Shown: positions 37,641-50,866, counted from the first letter of the stretch. The stretch is 64,000 nt of DNA from Luzula sylvatica (GCA_946800325.1 OX326958.1:66258366-66322365), one strand, 5' to 3'. Numbers and translations: made by a program. Notes: generated by a model not told the origin, from the sequence alone.

Positions 37641-39111
37641 TGTTGGCTCAAATTTTCGATTTGATTATCACAAAACAATATCGATATAACTAATCAATTT
37701 GTTAAGTATCACACGTAGAAAAAAAGATATATGTATGGCCCGTAAACGAGATCAAAGAAAGATAAAAACTCACATACGCAAATGTGAGTAGTTGAACAAG
37801 AGACAAGACTTTCAAGGACACTAATGAATATTCAAGACGTTAAAGAATCAAAACGATGGTCAAATAAGAAATACGGAAGTATTCGCTAAAATGAATAACC
37901 AAGACGTCGATAACTTCCGCTAGCTGGGATATCATACACTCACGAAAATAACATATAAATATTTCTAGACTCAATTTATAATTAGTAAACTAAATCTAGA
38001 ATAGGTAATATGTTTGAAACTTGAAAAAAGGAAAGTTTGTAAAGTCTGAAAACAGAATTACTTCCGTTCGAACGGAATCACCTATCCGTTCGAACGGAAG
38101 CCAAACTGTCTCAAAGCTTGACTTTGCAAAAGCAAAATCAACAGAAGTTCCGTTCGAACGGAATCACCAATCCGTAAGAACGGAACCTAATATTCCGTTT
38201 AACGCAACCCTCAAGGTTCGAATGGAACTCGCATGCATTCGAACGAAACTGTCAGTTTTCGAATGATTACTTTGTAACGGCTAGTTTTGATTTGTGTTCC
38301 GTTCAAACGGAAGCATTATTCCGTTCGAACGGAACATACAGAAAAAACAGTTTAATAAGAGGGGATTATGTATTCTATAAATAGAACCCCTCCCTTGTTT
38401 CTCTCTCTCCAACTCTTCAACAATATTTACGCTCAACATCAAAGAGAGAAAATCTAGCCAAACAATCTTGAGCTTAATTTCTCTAAATAAAAACCTTCAT
38501 CTAAGATGGATCTTTCGATTCCACACTACAGACGATTCCCAACTCGCGTGACCGATTACGTAGAGTTTGATTTGTAGAATTTTAATAGGCTAGTTCTTCA
38601 TTGTAAAGTCCGTCATACATCGATAGAAACGTGTAAATCGATCTGAGCAAACTTTGTAATCGTGATTCGGAAATTCAATAGAAAGCATAAACGGCGCAAG
38701 GCATCCCTGGAACGTAGGTACTTGTGAACAATCGAGTCGGTCGATTTAGCAAGTAAACAATGAGTCAAAGCTACATAGCAACCACTTACCGAACTACGTA
38801 ACAAATATCGTGTGTCAACATTTGTGGTATTGTCTCTTTATCATTTGAAATTCATAGTAGTGGAAATGGCTGCAATAGACTACGTTCAAACTCACTTACA
38901 AATTAAGCATTTAGTTTAGTTGACTGGGTTGTTCTCCACTGGAATGTGATATTTCAATATAACCTTTGATAAAGGTCTAGCCTGACTACTAAGTATGCAT
39001 GAGAAATAGCTGACTGGATTAATTAAGCTTCCGCACAAATGCCATTAGCATTCCATTATCGAGGAAATTAGATCTTATGATTACCTATTCACCACCCTCT
39101 ATTAAACATCA
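37641..39111 (+). repeat. Solo LTR with palindromic CCGTTCGAACGG array
   Basis: It begins TGTTGGCTCAAATTTT and shows the same layout as 28705-30201: a palindrome array, then CTATAAATAG, then a CT-rich leader and CTTGAGCTTAAT. Flanking TTTAT repeats (37636-37640 and 39112-39116) fit a 5-bp TSD. An 8-bp match TCATTTAT leaves the right end uncertain by 3 bp (39108 or 39111). The palindromes at 38060-38330 have a TTCCGTTCGAACGGAA core instead of TTRTAA. Confidence 0.82.
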
Positions 39112-39257
39112 TTTATATCATATTACATGATTACATTGCACAATTTTACTTGACTCTTATTTTTCGTTCGAAGTATACAAGTAAATAGAATAAACTTGAT
39201 ATTTTGAGAAATGTATATACATGAATTTTTTTTGTAGGAAAAGACGTTTATACTTTA

Positions 39258-40136
39258 TGAAGAAAATACAGTTTTGGATCAACGATAAAGTTGTACAATA
39301 AGGATAAACGAACGTAAATGTTCGTGGGAATAAGAAATAAGTGTATAATGAGATTATGCACATCTGAGTTTCACGGGCTATTACGTTCGGACAGAAGTGT
39401 AGTTATGTCCGGACGAAATCACTCGAGTTTGTGTTCAATATGATCGAACATAGTAAACTCAGTTCCAGAGCCTCTTCCGTCCTAACGGAAGGCATGTTCC
39501 GTCCAGACGGAAGTACTTTTGTAATTGTGTAATAGTTACACATACCCCTTGGATCATCATTATCCTATATGGTATATATAGGTTGTTTCGCTCTCATCTG
39601 ACATGTGATTCAGTCTAGATTCACTCTAACAAGTACAATACTTATTCAAAGAGTGCAATAGAGAAGAGAGAAAAAGAAAAAGAAAAAAACCCGTTTTCTC
39701 CATTACAGAACAATAATCGAAGAAGATTGAGCAAGTTCACACACGTTTCGTCTAGGCAGTTGTGTGTGTGACCGAGAGACGACGACTCACGTGGATATGG
39801 GTAGAAGGATCATATCTTTGATCCTCGTTTATGGTCTAAACGGAGTAGAATCATCGTTAAGAGGGCTGTGGAGAAGTGTGGGCGTGTGACGTACGAAGGC
39901 AACCTAAGAGAACACAACCGGAGCGAAATCGTGTGAGGCTGGGAAGCACGAGAAGCGATTAGAGTGAACGAATGGAAGAAAAGCAGTAGTAACGTTCCAA
40001 CCCTTCGTACGTGATCAATTTCACGAGGTATGATTGTACTTTCTACCGTGATGGTATTTTCGAGTCGATGGAATGATCTTGGATTAAGGGAACCGTTCTG
40101 CAACCCCTCTTCGAAGAGGCATGATGATTCCTAACA
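39258..40136 (-). repeat. Solo copia-type LTR (minus strand)
   Basis: On the minus strand it begins TGTTAGGAATCATCATGCC and ends ACTGTATTTTCTTCA. A 5-bp TSD CTTTA flanks it (39253-39257 and 40137-40141). The 3' portion is recognisably related to the TGAAGG LTRs at 17281 and 24121. It carries palindromes CTTCCGTCCTAACGGAAG and TTCCGTCCAGACGGAA at 39465-39512. Confidence 0.88.
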
Positions 40137-40154
40137 CTTTATATATGGTAAAAT

Positions 40155-41513
40155 GTTGTACCTACCCTCAAAGTCTCCCCCCAAGAAGCTTGATGACGTG
40201 ACTAGGATTTAACTTCTTAAAAATTAACATCTTAATTAATGATTTGACATTAGAATTGAGTTTTAAACAATAAATTACAATAATCAAACGATAAATTAAG
40301 ATGTTAAATCATGCATAAATGTGTTAAATTTAAGTTTTAAAAACCATGTCCACTACTAGAAACAGCACTATCACCGGCGGGCAAAAACCGCCGCTAAAAG
40401 TCGAAAAACCGCCGCTAAAAAACCGTCGCAGATGTCCGGCCGCTGAAAATTAGTTTCACCGGCGGTACCGCCGCGGAAAACTTTTACCGGCGGTATGTGT
40501 TTTTTTTACCGGCGGTGAGCTTCCCGCCACTGAAAATGTGAACCGGAATAATATTTTCACAGGCGGTATTTTTAGCGGCGGTTTTTTTATTTTCACCGGC
40601 GGTATTTTACTTTCACCAGCGGTATTTTTAGCAGACTTTCACCGGCGGTACTTTCCTTCACCGGCGGTACCCCCACTAAAACTTTTTTTTTTTCAATTTT
40701 TTTTTAATTATTCAATGAATTTTCTAAAATTAAATTAAAAATATAATCCACAATGGAATCCACAATAATAATAAATTACATCAAACATTAAATCATCATA
40801 AACTAAAATTAAAATTAAATCAAACCTTAAATCATCATAAACTAAATCGTAATAACACAAATATAATCCACAATAATAATAAATTACATAATTCACAATA
40901 ATACTATCTAAATCATACATAATCAACAAAAACCCTAAAACCCGTAATAAACCAGAAGCCTCTCTTCTTCTTCCAAACAAACCCCTAAAACCCGTACCAA
41001 ATTCTTGTGTTGAAGTTTCGCAACTAAAACTAATTCATTTTTTATTTCTTTGAGACCTTGACTTGAGCTCTGAGAGAGCCTTTTAACTGCCACTTCTTGT
41101 CCATTTCGTAGAACTCCCTACACACGATATATAAATTTCAAAATAGTACATTAAATATAGTGAGTAAATATATATAAATAGAATAAACAATATATAAGAT
41201 TGTGTTTAACCGTAAATTTACCTTGTAAACAGCCCCAAATACCTGATTATTCAGCAAAAAACCAGTCGAATCTTTGGTGCAGCTAAAATCAGCACGAAAT
41301 CGACCAAATCATTGCTGTAGCCAAATCAAATCAAAGAAATTGAGGTAAATTGAACACATGTAAATCGAAGATTGCAAACAAAATCAAAGAAAAAATAGAT
41401 GGAAACAAATTAATTTGGATACCAAAATCAAAATCCAGATCGTTATTGAGCTAGAGAGAAGAGGCAAGTACCCTTTTGGCGGTTCTGTGAAGGGAGACAA
41501 GATGAAGCACGAC

Positions 41514-41571
<58 letters not shown>

Positions 41572-42140
41572 CACCTGAGCGATCTCGTGAACTCAGCGAA
41601 GATGAAGCACAACTCAGCGAGAGAGAGAGAGAACGACTCAGCGAAGAAGAATCACGACTCAGCGAGAGAGAGAGAACGACTCGTGAACTCAGCCAAGAAG
41701 AAGAAGGATAGGGTTTTGTGTTTTGTGTGTGAGCGGCGGGAAGCAATTAAAAACCAATAAGAATATCAGCGGCGGTATATATATTACCCGCCGGTGAAAC
41801 CTATCAGGGGCGGTATATTTGACCCCGCCGGTGAAAAGCATAAAATAATCAACGTGCAAAAGAACTGTTGTGAAAATATTTTAGCTTTCAAGGGCGGTAC
41901 CGCCGGTGAAAGTTAAATTTTCAGTGGGGGTATTTATTTTCCACGGCGGTACCGTCGGTAAAAGTGTACTTTCAGTGGGGGTACATGTTTTCAAGGGCGG
42001 TACCGCCACTGAAACTATTATCAGCGGGGGTACCGCCGGTGATAATATTTTCCCGCCGCTGAAAAGCTGTTTTCTAGTAGTGGTCATGTCCTCAAGAGAT
42101 GCAGGGGAGAGTTCTAGAGGGGTGTACATCACTACTCTTA
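40155..42140. mobile_element. Diverged foldback MITE interrupted by a CACTA element
   Basis: The left part (40155-40350: TTGTACCTACCC, CTTGATGACG, AATTAACATCTTAAT) and the right part (42083-42140: CCTCAAGAGATG, GGGGTGTACA) are inverted counterparts. They resemble the MITE at 10647-10881. The CACTA element at 40351 splits it. Confidence 0.6.
40351..42082. mobile_element. Non-autonomous CACTA (En/Spm) element
   Basis: The ends CACTACTAGAAA and inverted CACTACTAGAAAA are flanked by a 3-bp TSD GTC (40348-40350 and 42083-42085). Dense subterminal repeats of ACCGGCGGTA/TACCGCCGGTGA occupy about 300 bp at each end, typical of CACTA transposase binding sites. The interior has a GA microsatellite (about 41516-41567) and no transposase. 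Confidence 0.93.
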
Positions 42141-42166
42141 TATATATTACCTAGTTATTTACTTTT

Positions 42167-42525
42167 GAATGAAATGTACCACAACGTGACACTTGTCCGG
42201 CTGGATTTTATATTTTTAATTGAAACATAGTTCGAAAACTCGACACAACTCGACAACTAACATAATGAAGTTATTTTCGAACTCATTTAAGAACTGGTTG
42301 AGTTTGTAGCATAATGACTCGTTTGTGTATTATTACTTTTCTTGGAAACTGAATGAAATGTATCATAATGTCACTTGTCCGACTGGATTTAATATTTTTA
42401 ATTTGAAACATAGTTCGAAAACTCGATACAACTCGACATCTAACACGATGAAGTTATTTTGAAGCTCATTTAATAACTCGTTGAGTTTGTAACATAATAA
42501 CTCGTTTGCGTATAATCTTATATTA
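42167..42525. repeat. 184-bp direct tandem duplication
   Basis: GAATGAAATGTACCACAA at 42167 and GAATGAAATGTATCATAA at 42351 start two similar units that include ACTTGTCCG.CTGGATTT and ATAGTTCGAAAACTCGA. No gene is involved. Confidence 0.85.
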
Positions 42526-42689
42526 TTTTGCATAAACACTATTTAATATCATATGAAATTCTAAAATTATAGGTTGGAAATTGTAATAATATTTCATATA
42601 TGTTCATAAGATTACACGTTAATTAGTATTTAATATATAAACTCTTCATTTCCTTGTGTATTTGATACATGAACACTTGATCATGCAAT

Positions 42690-43610
42690 TTACCCACGTA
42701 CTTATTTTGGATCCAATTTTGTGAAATTTTCTTGTGTCACATGATCACATTCATTTTAACAATTAGATTATGATATGTGACAAAATTTAGACCATTGATT
42801 AATCATTGAATTTTTGTAGTCATAATTTCTTGTAGTTATTTATGTGTCATTTATTTTACAACATGCTTAAATCATTCTTAGAAAGTCATGTCATCCTACA
42901 CTAATGACATGAACTATTATTATTGATTAGATTCACGTTAGACTATGTATATTCAATTATTTATCATTTCACACAAGATTACATGATCAAATGTGAATGC
43001 AATGGAAGATGATAATTTATATATGAAATATTAATAAATTAATATATAATATTATAAAACATACAACATATATTAATATTACTTTTAGAACTTTAATTTT
43101 AAAAATGTATAAAATATATTTGTTTCAATTTTCTCTTTAGTTAGATATCCATATTAGCATAGTTCATACATACTGTTTTCCATAATTTGAATTTGTAAGA
43201 ATATTTTGCAAGAAAATACAATAAAAAATGCATATTTACATAATAGAATTTTAAGTATTATTACTTATTTCGAAAAATATTATAAATTATATTTGTTTTT
43301 TTTCTAAAGCAACATTAATATTAAAATTTTAAAAAACTAATATAAATAAAAAAAAAATTATATATCTATCTAAATAACTTGTTAAACTTATTAACACATA
43401 TCAAATAATATTGTTATCTTTAAAAATGGAAATTTTAAAAATATCATTTGATACTAAATAATTTATGTTCATCCTAAATTAAATATCAAATGATAATAAA
43501 TAATTTTATTTTGTAATGATATTATTAATATCATCATACAAATGTGTACTTTATATTACTATAAAAAACATACTTAACATATTTACCGCGTAGCGCGAGT
43601 ATTCTCCTAG
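42690..43610 (+). mobile_element. Helitron-like element
   Basis: It is AT-rich and ends in CCGCGTAGCGCGAG, a spacer, CTCCTAG and then T, which fits a short hairpin plus CTRR 3' end. It is homologous to 50867-51960, which ends in the same CTCCTAG|T. The 5' end is approximate (near TTATTTTGGAT). No Rep/helicase sequence is present. Confidence 0.45.
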
Positions 43611-43734
43611 TTAAATTATAAGATGACAAAGCAATCGGACATAATCAATCCATTATGAATCTTGCTAGCACATGATACTAGTCCATGTCTTTAATATAAT
43701 GGATTTAATATTCTAAAAATGCTCAAATTGAATG

Positions 43735-44070
43735 AAAAATAACGACATATAAATATTGTATTTATACTGTTGTTTCATTTGGATTGTTTTTTTGTATTCA
43801 TATTTTAGTCATATATGTTTTTATTACTATACAAATTCACCCATAGGTCGCTTAAAAAATTGCAAATGTTTTCTATAAAATAGAGAAATTAGTTCCACAC
43901 CTTATTTATATTGTATTTATACCGTTGTTTCGTTTGGATCGTTTATTTTTATTCATATTTCAGTCATATATGTTTTGTTACTATACGAATTAACCCATAT
44001 ATCGCTTAAAACAATTGCAAAAATGTTTTCTATAAATTAATAGAGAAATTTATATTATCATTCTAAAAGA
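43735..44070. repeat. About 157-bp tandem duplication
   Basis: TATTGTATTTATACTGTTGT at about 43753 and TATTGTATTTATACCGTTGT at about 43911 start two similar AT-rich units. They include TCATATATGTTTT and GTTTTCTATAAA. Confidence 0.75.
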
Positions 44071-44098
44071 TATTTTATTTACTATACAAATGAACCCA

Positions 44099-44276
44099 TA
44101 ACACACTTGGTTGAGTGTGAGACACAAAAAAAATCATATGTTGTGAGAGGTTGTGAGTTCAAGTTTTATTAAAATCAATTGATGAAGGATCATCGAGACT
44201 TCTCCATTTATTATCAAAAAATTATATTTAATTAATACACAAAGCATTGCTCTGCAAAGAAGCAAGGAACTCACTA
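44099..44276 (+). mobile_element. Possible tRNA-like SINE or short Helitron fragment
   Basis: CTTGGTTGAGTGTGAG resembles a polymerase III A box and GGTTGTGAGTTCAAGTT, about 40 bp later, resembles a B box. The block ends near CTCACTAG. This is weak evidence; there is no tail or TSD I could confirm. Confidence 0.3.
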
Positions 44277-45928
44277 GTATACGTGATATTTCGATATTTT
44301 GAGGTTTGTAGAATGTATATGTAGACATTTGGATTTGAATTTTATGTGTGATGTCAACACAGTTAAGTAATTTAATTTGATTTTATTATATGTCATTTTC
44401 TTTGGAGGTAGAATAAACAAGGTTATAAGGAGAACTTTTAGACTTACATGAGCAACTTTAATGTTGATTTTACACAGACGTTTTATAAAATTATAGTGAC
44501 ATTTGCAATATTTAAATAGTTTATGAAGTATCATAGTGTCATTTGCAGAATAATTAATTAGTCATTATAATTTAAATAATTTGACTCATCTAGTTATTAG
44601 ATATATTATATGGTGTATCATTTTTTAAAATTTTATTGATATATTAAATTTAAATCATTTAATGAACAAAGAATATTTTGAGTTATATGAAAATAATTTT
44701 ATTAGACATCATAATTTAAGTAATTTGACTCATCTAGTTATTAGTTATATATTATAAATTATAAATTAAGATAACTACATGACCCGAAGAATTCTTGTAT
44801 GATTTATCATTTTGTAAAACTTTGTTGATCAATTCAATTAAGATCATTTAATGAATAACGGATATTTTGAATATTCACAAAATAATTACAAACATGTCAA
44901 TTAGATTTTATTTCTAATTTTAGTTGGGTCCACACCTCTCAATTTCAACCTTTTCGTGTTTTTTCCCCTTTTTGTCTTCCCCGTAGTGCGACTCTCGCAT
45001 TACGGGGTGCGAATGCGACACTTCTAATTACCATTTTACTTGTGTGCGTATAATAAATAATATAGTGTTGATTTATCGCGATACTTAAAGTATCATATTT
45101 GTCTAAACTTTGTTTATTCATTATTAATTGTAATTTTCTACAATTTTTTTGTTTTGTTTCTAAATTGTGTTGTTTGAACTAGTCATTGGCTGTGTTGATT
45201 TTATTTTATTTTACACCAAATTAGTTCCATTTGTAGGAGCAAGACAGCTGATAATTTCAAATTTTCAAGGACAATGATATGTTCTAGATTTGAAAACTTA
45301 TACGTACATGCTGTGCTCTAAAGTGGGACTAACGTACGTATTTATGTGTCACGCATGATATGTTTGAGAAGGCGATTTGGAGCTTATTTCGTTCCAAATC
45401 TTTTTTTTTATAATCATCAAATATAAGTCTCAAAATGAAGCCCCACGTTTACTTTTCTAAACTAGTTTTTTCTTAAAATTGAAGGAGCAAAACTTTGACT
45501 TGTACAAATTGCGACAAAGAAAATATGGACCGTACAATGGTACATCATCCTTAGATGTGTACGAAACTTATAATATATAATATTATGCAACAATTTTATA
45601 AGTTATTTATGAAACCAGATCATGTGAAACTTAATTAACTCGAGCTGGTTCGTGGACCTTCATGTTTATCCACGTTATCTACTTAAATTTCCAATTTCTT
45701 CTTTTTCTATATATTTTTTATTTATAGAAGAAAGATGTTCAAACTACTTATTTAGCATCCATATTTTATCAACTAAATAATTTAACCGACGCAACAAGCT
45801 TTGACCAAGTATTTTCCTAATGCACATATATCATTAATGTATACGTACAATTTCTACATGAATGAATGTTAGTTAGCTTATTATTGAATTTTCTTGCCAT
45901 TTGAGTTGAATAATATAATGGTGATAAA

Positions 45929-46465
45929 CTATGTTACACGGATACTTCAAAAATGCAGAAGTATCCTGAGGATACGCGTATCCGATACGGATACGTGTGC
46001 GATACGGCTCGGGTACGTATCGGATACGTCACGTGGCGTATCCGAATATTTTAATATTTATTTTTTTCGAATACGGCGGAGATACAGCTGGAGATACGTC
46101 TAGGATACAGCTGGGATACTCTATTTAGGATACTTCGGCCCATTATATATTTTGGTCCATAATATTTTTAAATAAATTACATAGGATACTTCTATGATAC
46201 TTCTAGATTAGTTCTAAAATATTTCTATAACAAGTTTATGATAGTTTTATGATACTTGTATTGTTTTGTTGATATTATTTATTGTCATGATATTTAAATT
46301 AAAAATGTTATTAATTTATTATTTAATTTATTACTTATTTATTAATTATATACAATATAAATATATTAAACTAATAATTATACAACCGTATCCGTATCCG
46401 TGATTTTTTGAAAATTACCGTATCGTATCGGATACGCTATCCGTATCCGTATCCGTACAACATAG
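45929..46465. mobile_element. MITE inserted in the NPF copy B promoter
   Basis: TIRs CTATGTTACACGGATAC and inverted CTATGTTGTACGGATAC are flanked by GTGATAAA (45921-45928) and GCGATAAA (46466-46473), an 8-bp TSD with one change. Copy A has the empty site (GGTGATAAAGAAG at about 1721). The ends are rich in GTATCCG/CGGATAC. Its right end is about 290 bp upstream of the copy B start codon. Its inverted-end sequence also forms part of the 306-bp array in copy A. Confidence 0.9.
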
Positions 46466-46678
46466 GCGATAAAAGCATAGGCGATAAAGAAGTATCAACA
46501 CATGCATGACTTCTTATCAGGTTATCACGGCCCAATTTGATTATCTCTGATTAAAGAAATAAAGATAGACCATTCAAATTCATGCAAATCGATCTAAGTT
46601 TCATTTTGATAAGATCCAAGGGCGACAAATACGGAACTTGAAAGAAATGAACTTGGACTTTTTTGCACCACTCCTGTC

Positions 46679-46686
46679 TATATAAA
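46679..46686 (+). promoter_or_regulatory. TATA box of NPF copy B
   Basis: TATATAAA lies 79 bp upstream of the start codon, as in copy A, about 210 bp downstream of the MITE insertion. Confidence 0.7.
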
Positions 46687-46757
46687 CCTTCCTACTTAAC
46701 CTTGAGCTTCAAATAGAGAGAGAACTTCAGAGAGAGAGAAAACTTCGGAGAGAGAGA

Positions 46758-49046
46758 ATGGAAGGAATTGTAGACTGGAGAGGAAAGCCTGTAGATCCAA
46801 AGAGACATGGAGGGGTTAGAGCTACATTGTTTCTATATTGTACGAAACTCTTTATCTTTGTAAACTTATCATAATATAAATTATGCATTAAGGCATGATC
46901 ATGTATTTATTATACATAATATTTTTGCATGAACTAAACATAACATTTTTGCATGAACTATCTGTGCAGTGCTAGTGGTGGTAAGAAGCAGCATGAATGC
47001 AGCAAACACGAATCTCGTAGGGTTTTTTCGTTCAACCCACAATATGACAATTGCACGTAGCGTGATCCTCAGCACGAATTTTGGAGGTGCGACGTGGATG
47101 TTATCCATATTTGGAACGTTTGTCGCAGACACTTACATCGAGCGCTTCAAAGCTATTATCTTCTTCGGCCCCTTTGAGATCCTCGTATGTATATATTTCA
47201 TCTTTGATAAAAAAAAATATATATATATATACATGACCCATATTAATATTACTAATCCCTATTCCCTATATATTTATATATACATGCAGGGATATGGATT
47301 ACTAGCATTGCAATCACACCTTAGTTCTCTCCACCCGCCTCCATGCAACGCAAACCAAGAATCTTGCGATTCTACCTACGGTTGGAAAACCACACTTATC
47401 TACCTCGGCCTTTTCATGATATCTGTAGGCGAGGGTTTCATGCGGGCCTCGACGCCGGCCTTTGGAGCGGACCAGTTCGACTCCGACGACCCCTCGGAGT
47501 CTAAGATGAAAATTAGGTTTTTTGACTTGGCAGCCATGGCGACTTGTTTTGGAGCAATTGTAGGGTTGATGTTTGTGGTTACTATTCAGAGTTTTAAAGG
47601 ATGGGATATTGGTCTGGCGGTTTGCGCATTGTTTGTTCTCGCGGGAGTACTAGTTGGAGCTATTGGTTTCCCGTTCTATCGTAATAAAAGATCTAGCGGA
47701 AGTCCCTTGACAAGTATTTTGCAGGTATAGTATTCCATCTCACGACTTCAATATAACTTCATTTAATTAGAATAAATGGAGCTTATGTGGTTCTTTGCCA
47801 AAAGAAAAGAATAAGAAAAAAAAACTATTTAACCTATTTTGGAAAAATGTGAAAACATATACATAAGTAGTATGAGTATCATAAACTAATTAGATGCGCA
47901 TAATTTAATGATCACTAGGTTATTGTGGTGGCTATAAAGAAGAGAAAGATTGTGGTACCGGAGAATCTAGAAGACCCCCCAGTCACTGATCTCGCCGAAA
48001 AACCTGAAGAAATTCTTCCTCGGAAAAAAGACCTCAGGTACAAATAGGAAGAACTTTTTTTTTCATTACAATATATTAAACAAATATATAACATTTTTTG
48101 TCCGATTTATTCCATTCTATGTCTTACGTCAATTTTAAAGAATAACTCTAAATTTCCTAATTTTTCCTTATGCGAAAGTTATAGTGTTATTCTATGTATC
48201 TTCGTCGAACTTTTAGGATACATTCCACAAACAGAAAATTAATAGTTCGTTTTTTTTTTTTGAAGATTTCTCGAGAAAGCGTCAATATACACCGTTGATG
48301 CAGATGCATGGTCCTACTGTAGTACTTCGCAAGTAGAGGATGCCAAAGCCTTCTTAAAATTGCTACCCATACTCATTAGCTCGATATTTTGTTATTTCCC
48401 TTTCGCTCTATTCTTCACCCTAACTGCTCCAGCAGCCTCGACAATGAACACAAAACTCGGTACACTCAGAATTGCACCGGCTTCTCTCTATGCAGTCCCG
48501 GTTATTCTTCAATTGATCGTACTGGTATTGTACAACCGTGTAATTCTACCGTTTGTACGTAAACATACAAGCGAATCATATTCTAACTCGACCTCTCATC
48601 TAGTACGAGCCGGTGTAGGGTTCGTATTCGCATTGATGGCAACTGTTGTTGCGGCATTGGTGGAGAGAAAGAGGAGAACGGCCGAGGATCCGAAAGATTT
48701 ATCTTTTCTTTGGATGTTACCTCAATTCATTCTTGTCGGTTTGATGGAGGTGACTTCGTTTGTAGGGTTGATGGAGTTTTTCAGTTACGAGTTGCCCATG
48801 CGAATTAAACCATTAGCTTCGTCGATGGTGTTTTGTATACTCGGTTTGTCGACTTGGTTAGATGGAGCTCTAGTTGCTATTGTACAAAGAGTTACAAGAA
48901 ATGTAGGACATAATGGATGGTTGGGTGGAAGGACTTTCGACGTAACAAGGCTCGATCTCTTCTACGGAGTTCTTTCCGTGGTTGAATTTATTGCTTTGTT
49001 AAATTTTGCATTTTGGGCTAGAAGATATTTACACAGACGTGCATAG
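46758..49046 (+). CDS. NPF: NRT1/PTR family (NPF) transporter, copy B; five exons
   Basis: Exons are 46758-46839, 46970-47184, 47290-47724, 47919-48037 and 48266-49046. They have the same lengths, phases and GT-AG sites as copy A, and the product is 543 aa. Differences from copy A are V74I, A77T, E81D, K85E, I182M, A235S, F243L, H277L, E309D, T388S, I412V and T462M. Four of them fall within residues 74-85, where ten nucleotide changes cluster in 61 bp. The open frame, intact splice sites and conserved TATA box suggest a functional gene. The role is as for copy A: a predicted 12-TM proton-coupled carrier of the NPF4-like group, substrate unknown. The upstream region differs by a 537-bp MITE, so expression may have diverged. 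Confidence 0.93.
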
Positions 49047-50866
49047 AGCAAGCTCAACGATTTTTTATATTTAGGTGTTTATCACATTTAATTTTCTAGT
49101 ATTGTAAATAACAAAGAGAAGATGGTTTCATTTTATATATAAGAAACAAGAAAATGGTGGTTATCAATTAATTATCATGTTAGATATATCGAGTATTTAT
49201 ACGTTAGATTATCTTTTTATTTTGTCCTTTTGTTAGAAATCCATATAAAGTACGGTTGTACGACTTATTTTTTGCTTGTGCATGCATGTGGCCATTATGC
49301 CAAAGTCAATATTCGGCTCACTAAATAATTGTGTATTAGATCAAACTGCCAACGTATACTGTAAACAAATAAATAATAATCGTATGTCAATATCATTGCT
49401 TTTATATTTAAAGGGGTCATATTTGTGTGATTATTATTGCTTTTTATATTTACGAGTCCCATTACTCGTATAATTAAAGATGATCCATTATTCCAATTTA
49501 GAATTTTCCTGAAAATAAATCGATGAAGAAACTACATTACATGTTGGAAATGTAAATTATATGCATCGAGGTATTTCAAATCTTCCTACAAATTAAATTA
49601 AATTCTCATTGAGAGAGGTTTAATTAATATATTATATATAGAGGAGAGCTCTTATCAGCAAGTTGCAATAAGCCAACTTACGCACGTAATTGCATATAGA
49701 AGACTCACATGCTTTTAGTGACCATCCATTAATTATGTTTTAAATAAATGATCGTTCATTAACTATCTAATAATGTCCACCAAAGTCCAAGTTAATTTGC
49801 ATGTTACTCTAACAGAGGGGAGGGTACGGAAAACAAAGATTTGCCAACAACACTACGCAATTGACCCAATTGACATTGACAAGTTACCTATCTTACCACG
49901 ATACTTCGTTTTATCGTATCTGACGTTGATATATTTATTAGATGCTGACAAATCCTCTCTCAGGACTATATTGTTGTTGGTCAAGAAATATCTTTTACCA
50001 AATAGCCAGTACATTTTTTTTTCATTGACTCTTAAGTCCTACATTTGTTATTTTATATATAATTTAGCATTAGTTCGTACATTGTTTTGGAGATATTTGT
50101 CCTAATTATTAATAAATCTAATTCTAAATATCTCCATCAACCTTCTACATGAACTAATACCACTTGAACTTGCAATTCCAGAATAAAAAGCCAGGAATCT
50201 AATTCCAAACTTTATCAAGACTCTGAAATTGAAAGCATGGCAAAACCCAACTTTGAATTTCTTCTCTTTGCCAAAACCCAGGATTCCCTCCTTTTCTATC
50301 CTTAGATCACAGTCACTTTCTTCTTTACATCCTCCTTTCCCTGTATCACCTCTTTACGATTCCAAACTTTATCAACATTTTAAAGTCTAAATATTTTTTT
50401 CTCCTTTTACTGGTCCCGTAGAAACAAAACTCCAATTGGTGGCCACATGTCAACACCCTAATTGAGAGTGATGGTTGGTTTCAGGATCGGCCACGAATAA
50501 GCCCCGCAAACCTCGAGACTAGATCAACAACCAAAAAGAAGCAACCATTTAGATATATAGTGTACGTTATAAAATAAGAAAAATCAAACTAATTACAAGA
50601 AGAAATAGACGTGAAAGAATTCATTGGTGTGGAAGAGATGGTAGGGATGGAGGATGTTTGAATTTGTGTGCATACAAAAGATATGTAATCGTTGTGGCAT
50701 TGCTCGATTTTTATTTTTTTTTATAAAAAGAGGATTGGGAAATGTTTTAACGAATAATCATTGTATATGTCATAATTAATGAGGTTTCAAACGATGGGCT
50801 TCGCACCCTCAAAAGCCAACAAAGGAAAAGAATTTAATAACCGGTCACAAATATTTACCAACTATC
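49047..50866. other. NPF copy B 3' flank, no gene seen
   Basis: Conserved with 4323-5634 of copy A. It has an extra segment at 50014-50378 that is absent there. No coding features. Confidence 0.7.
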
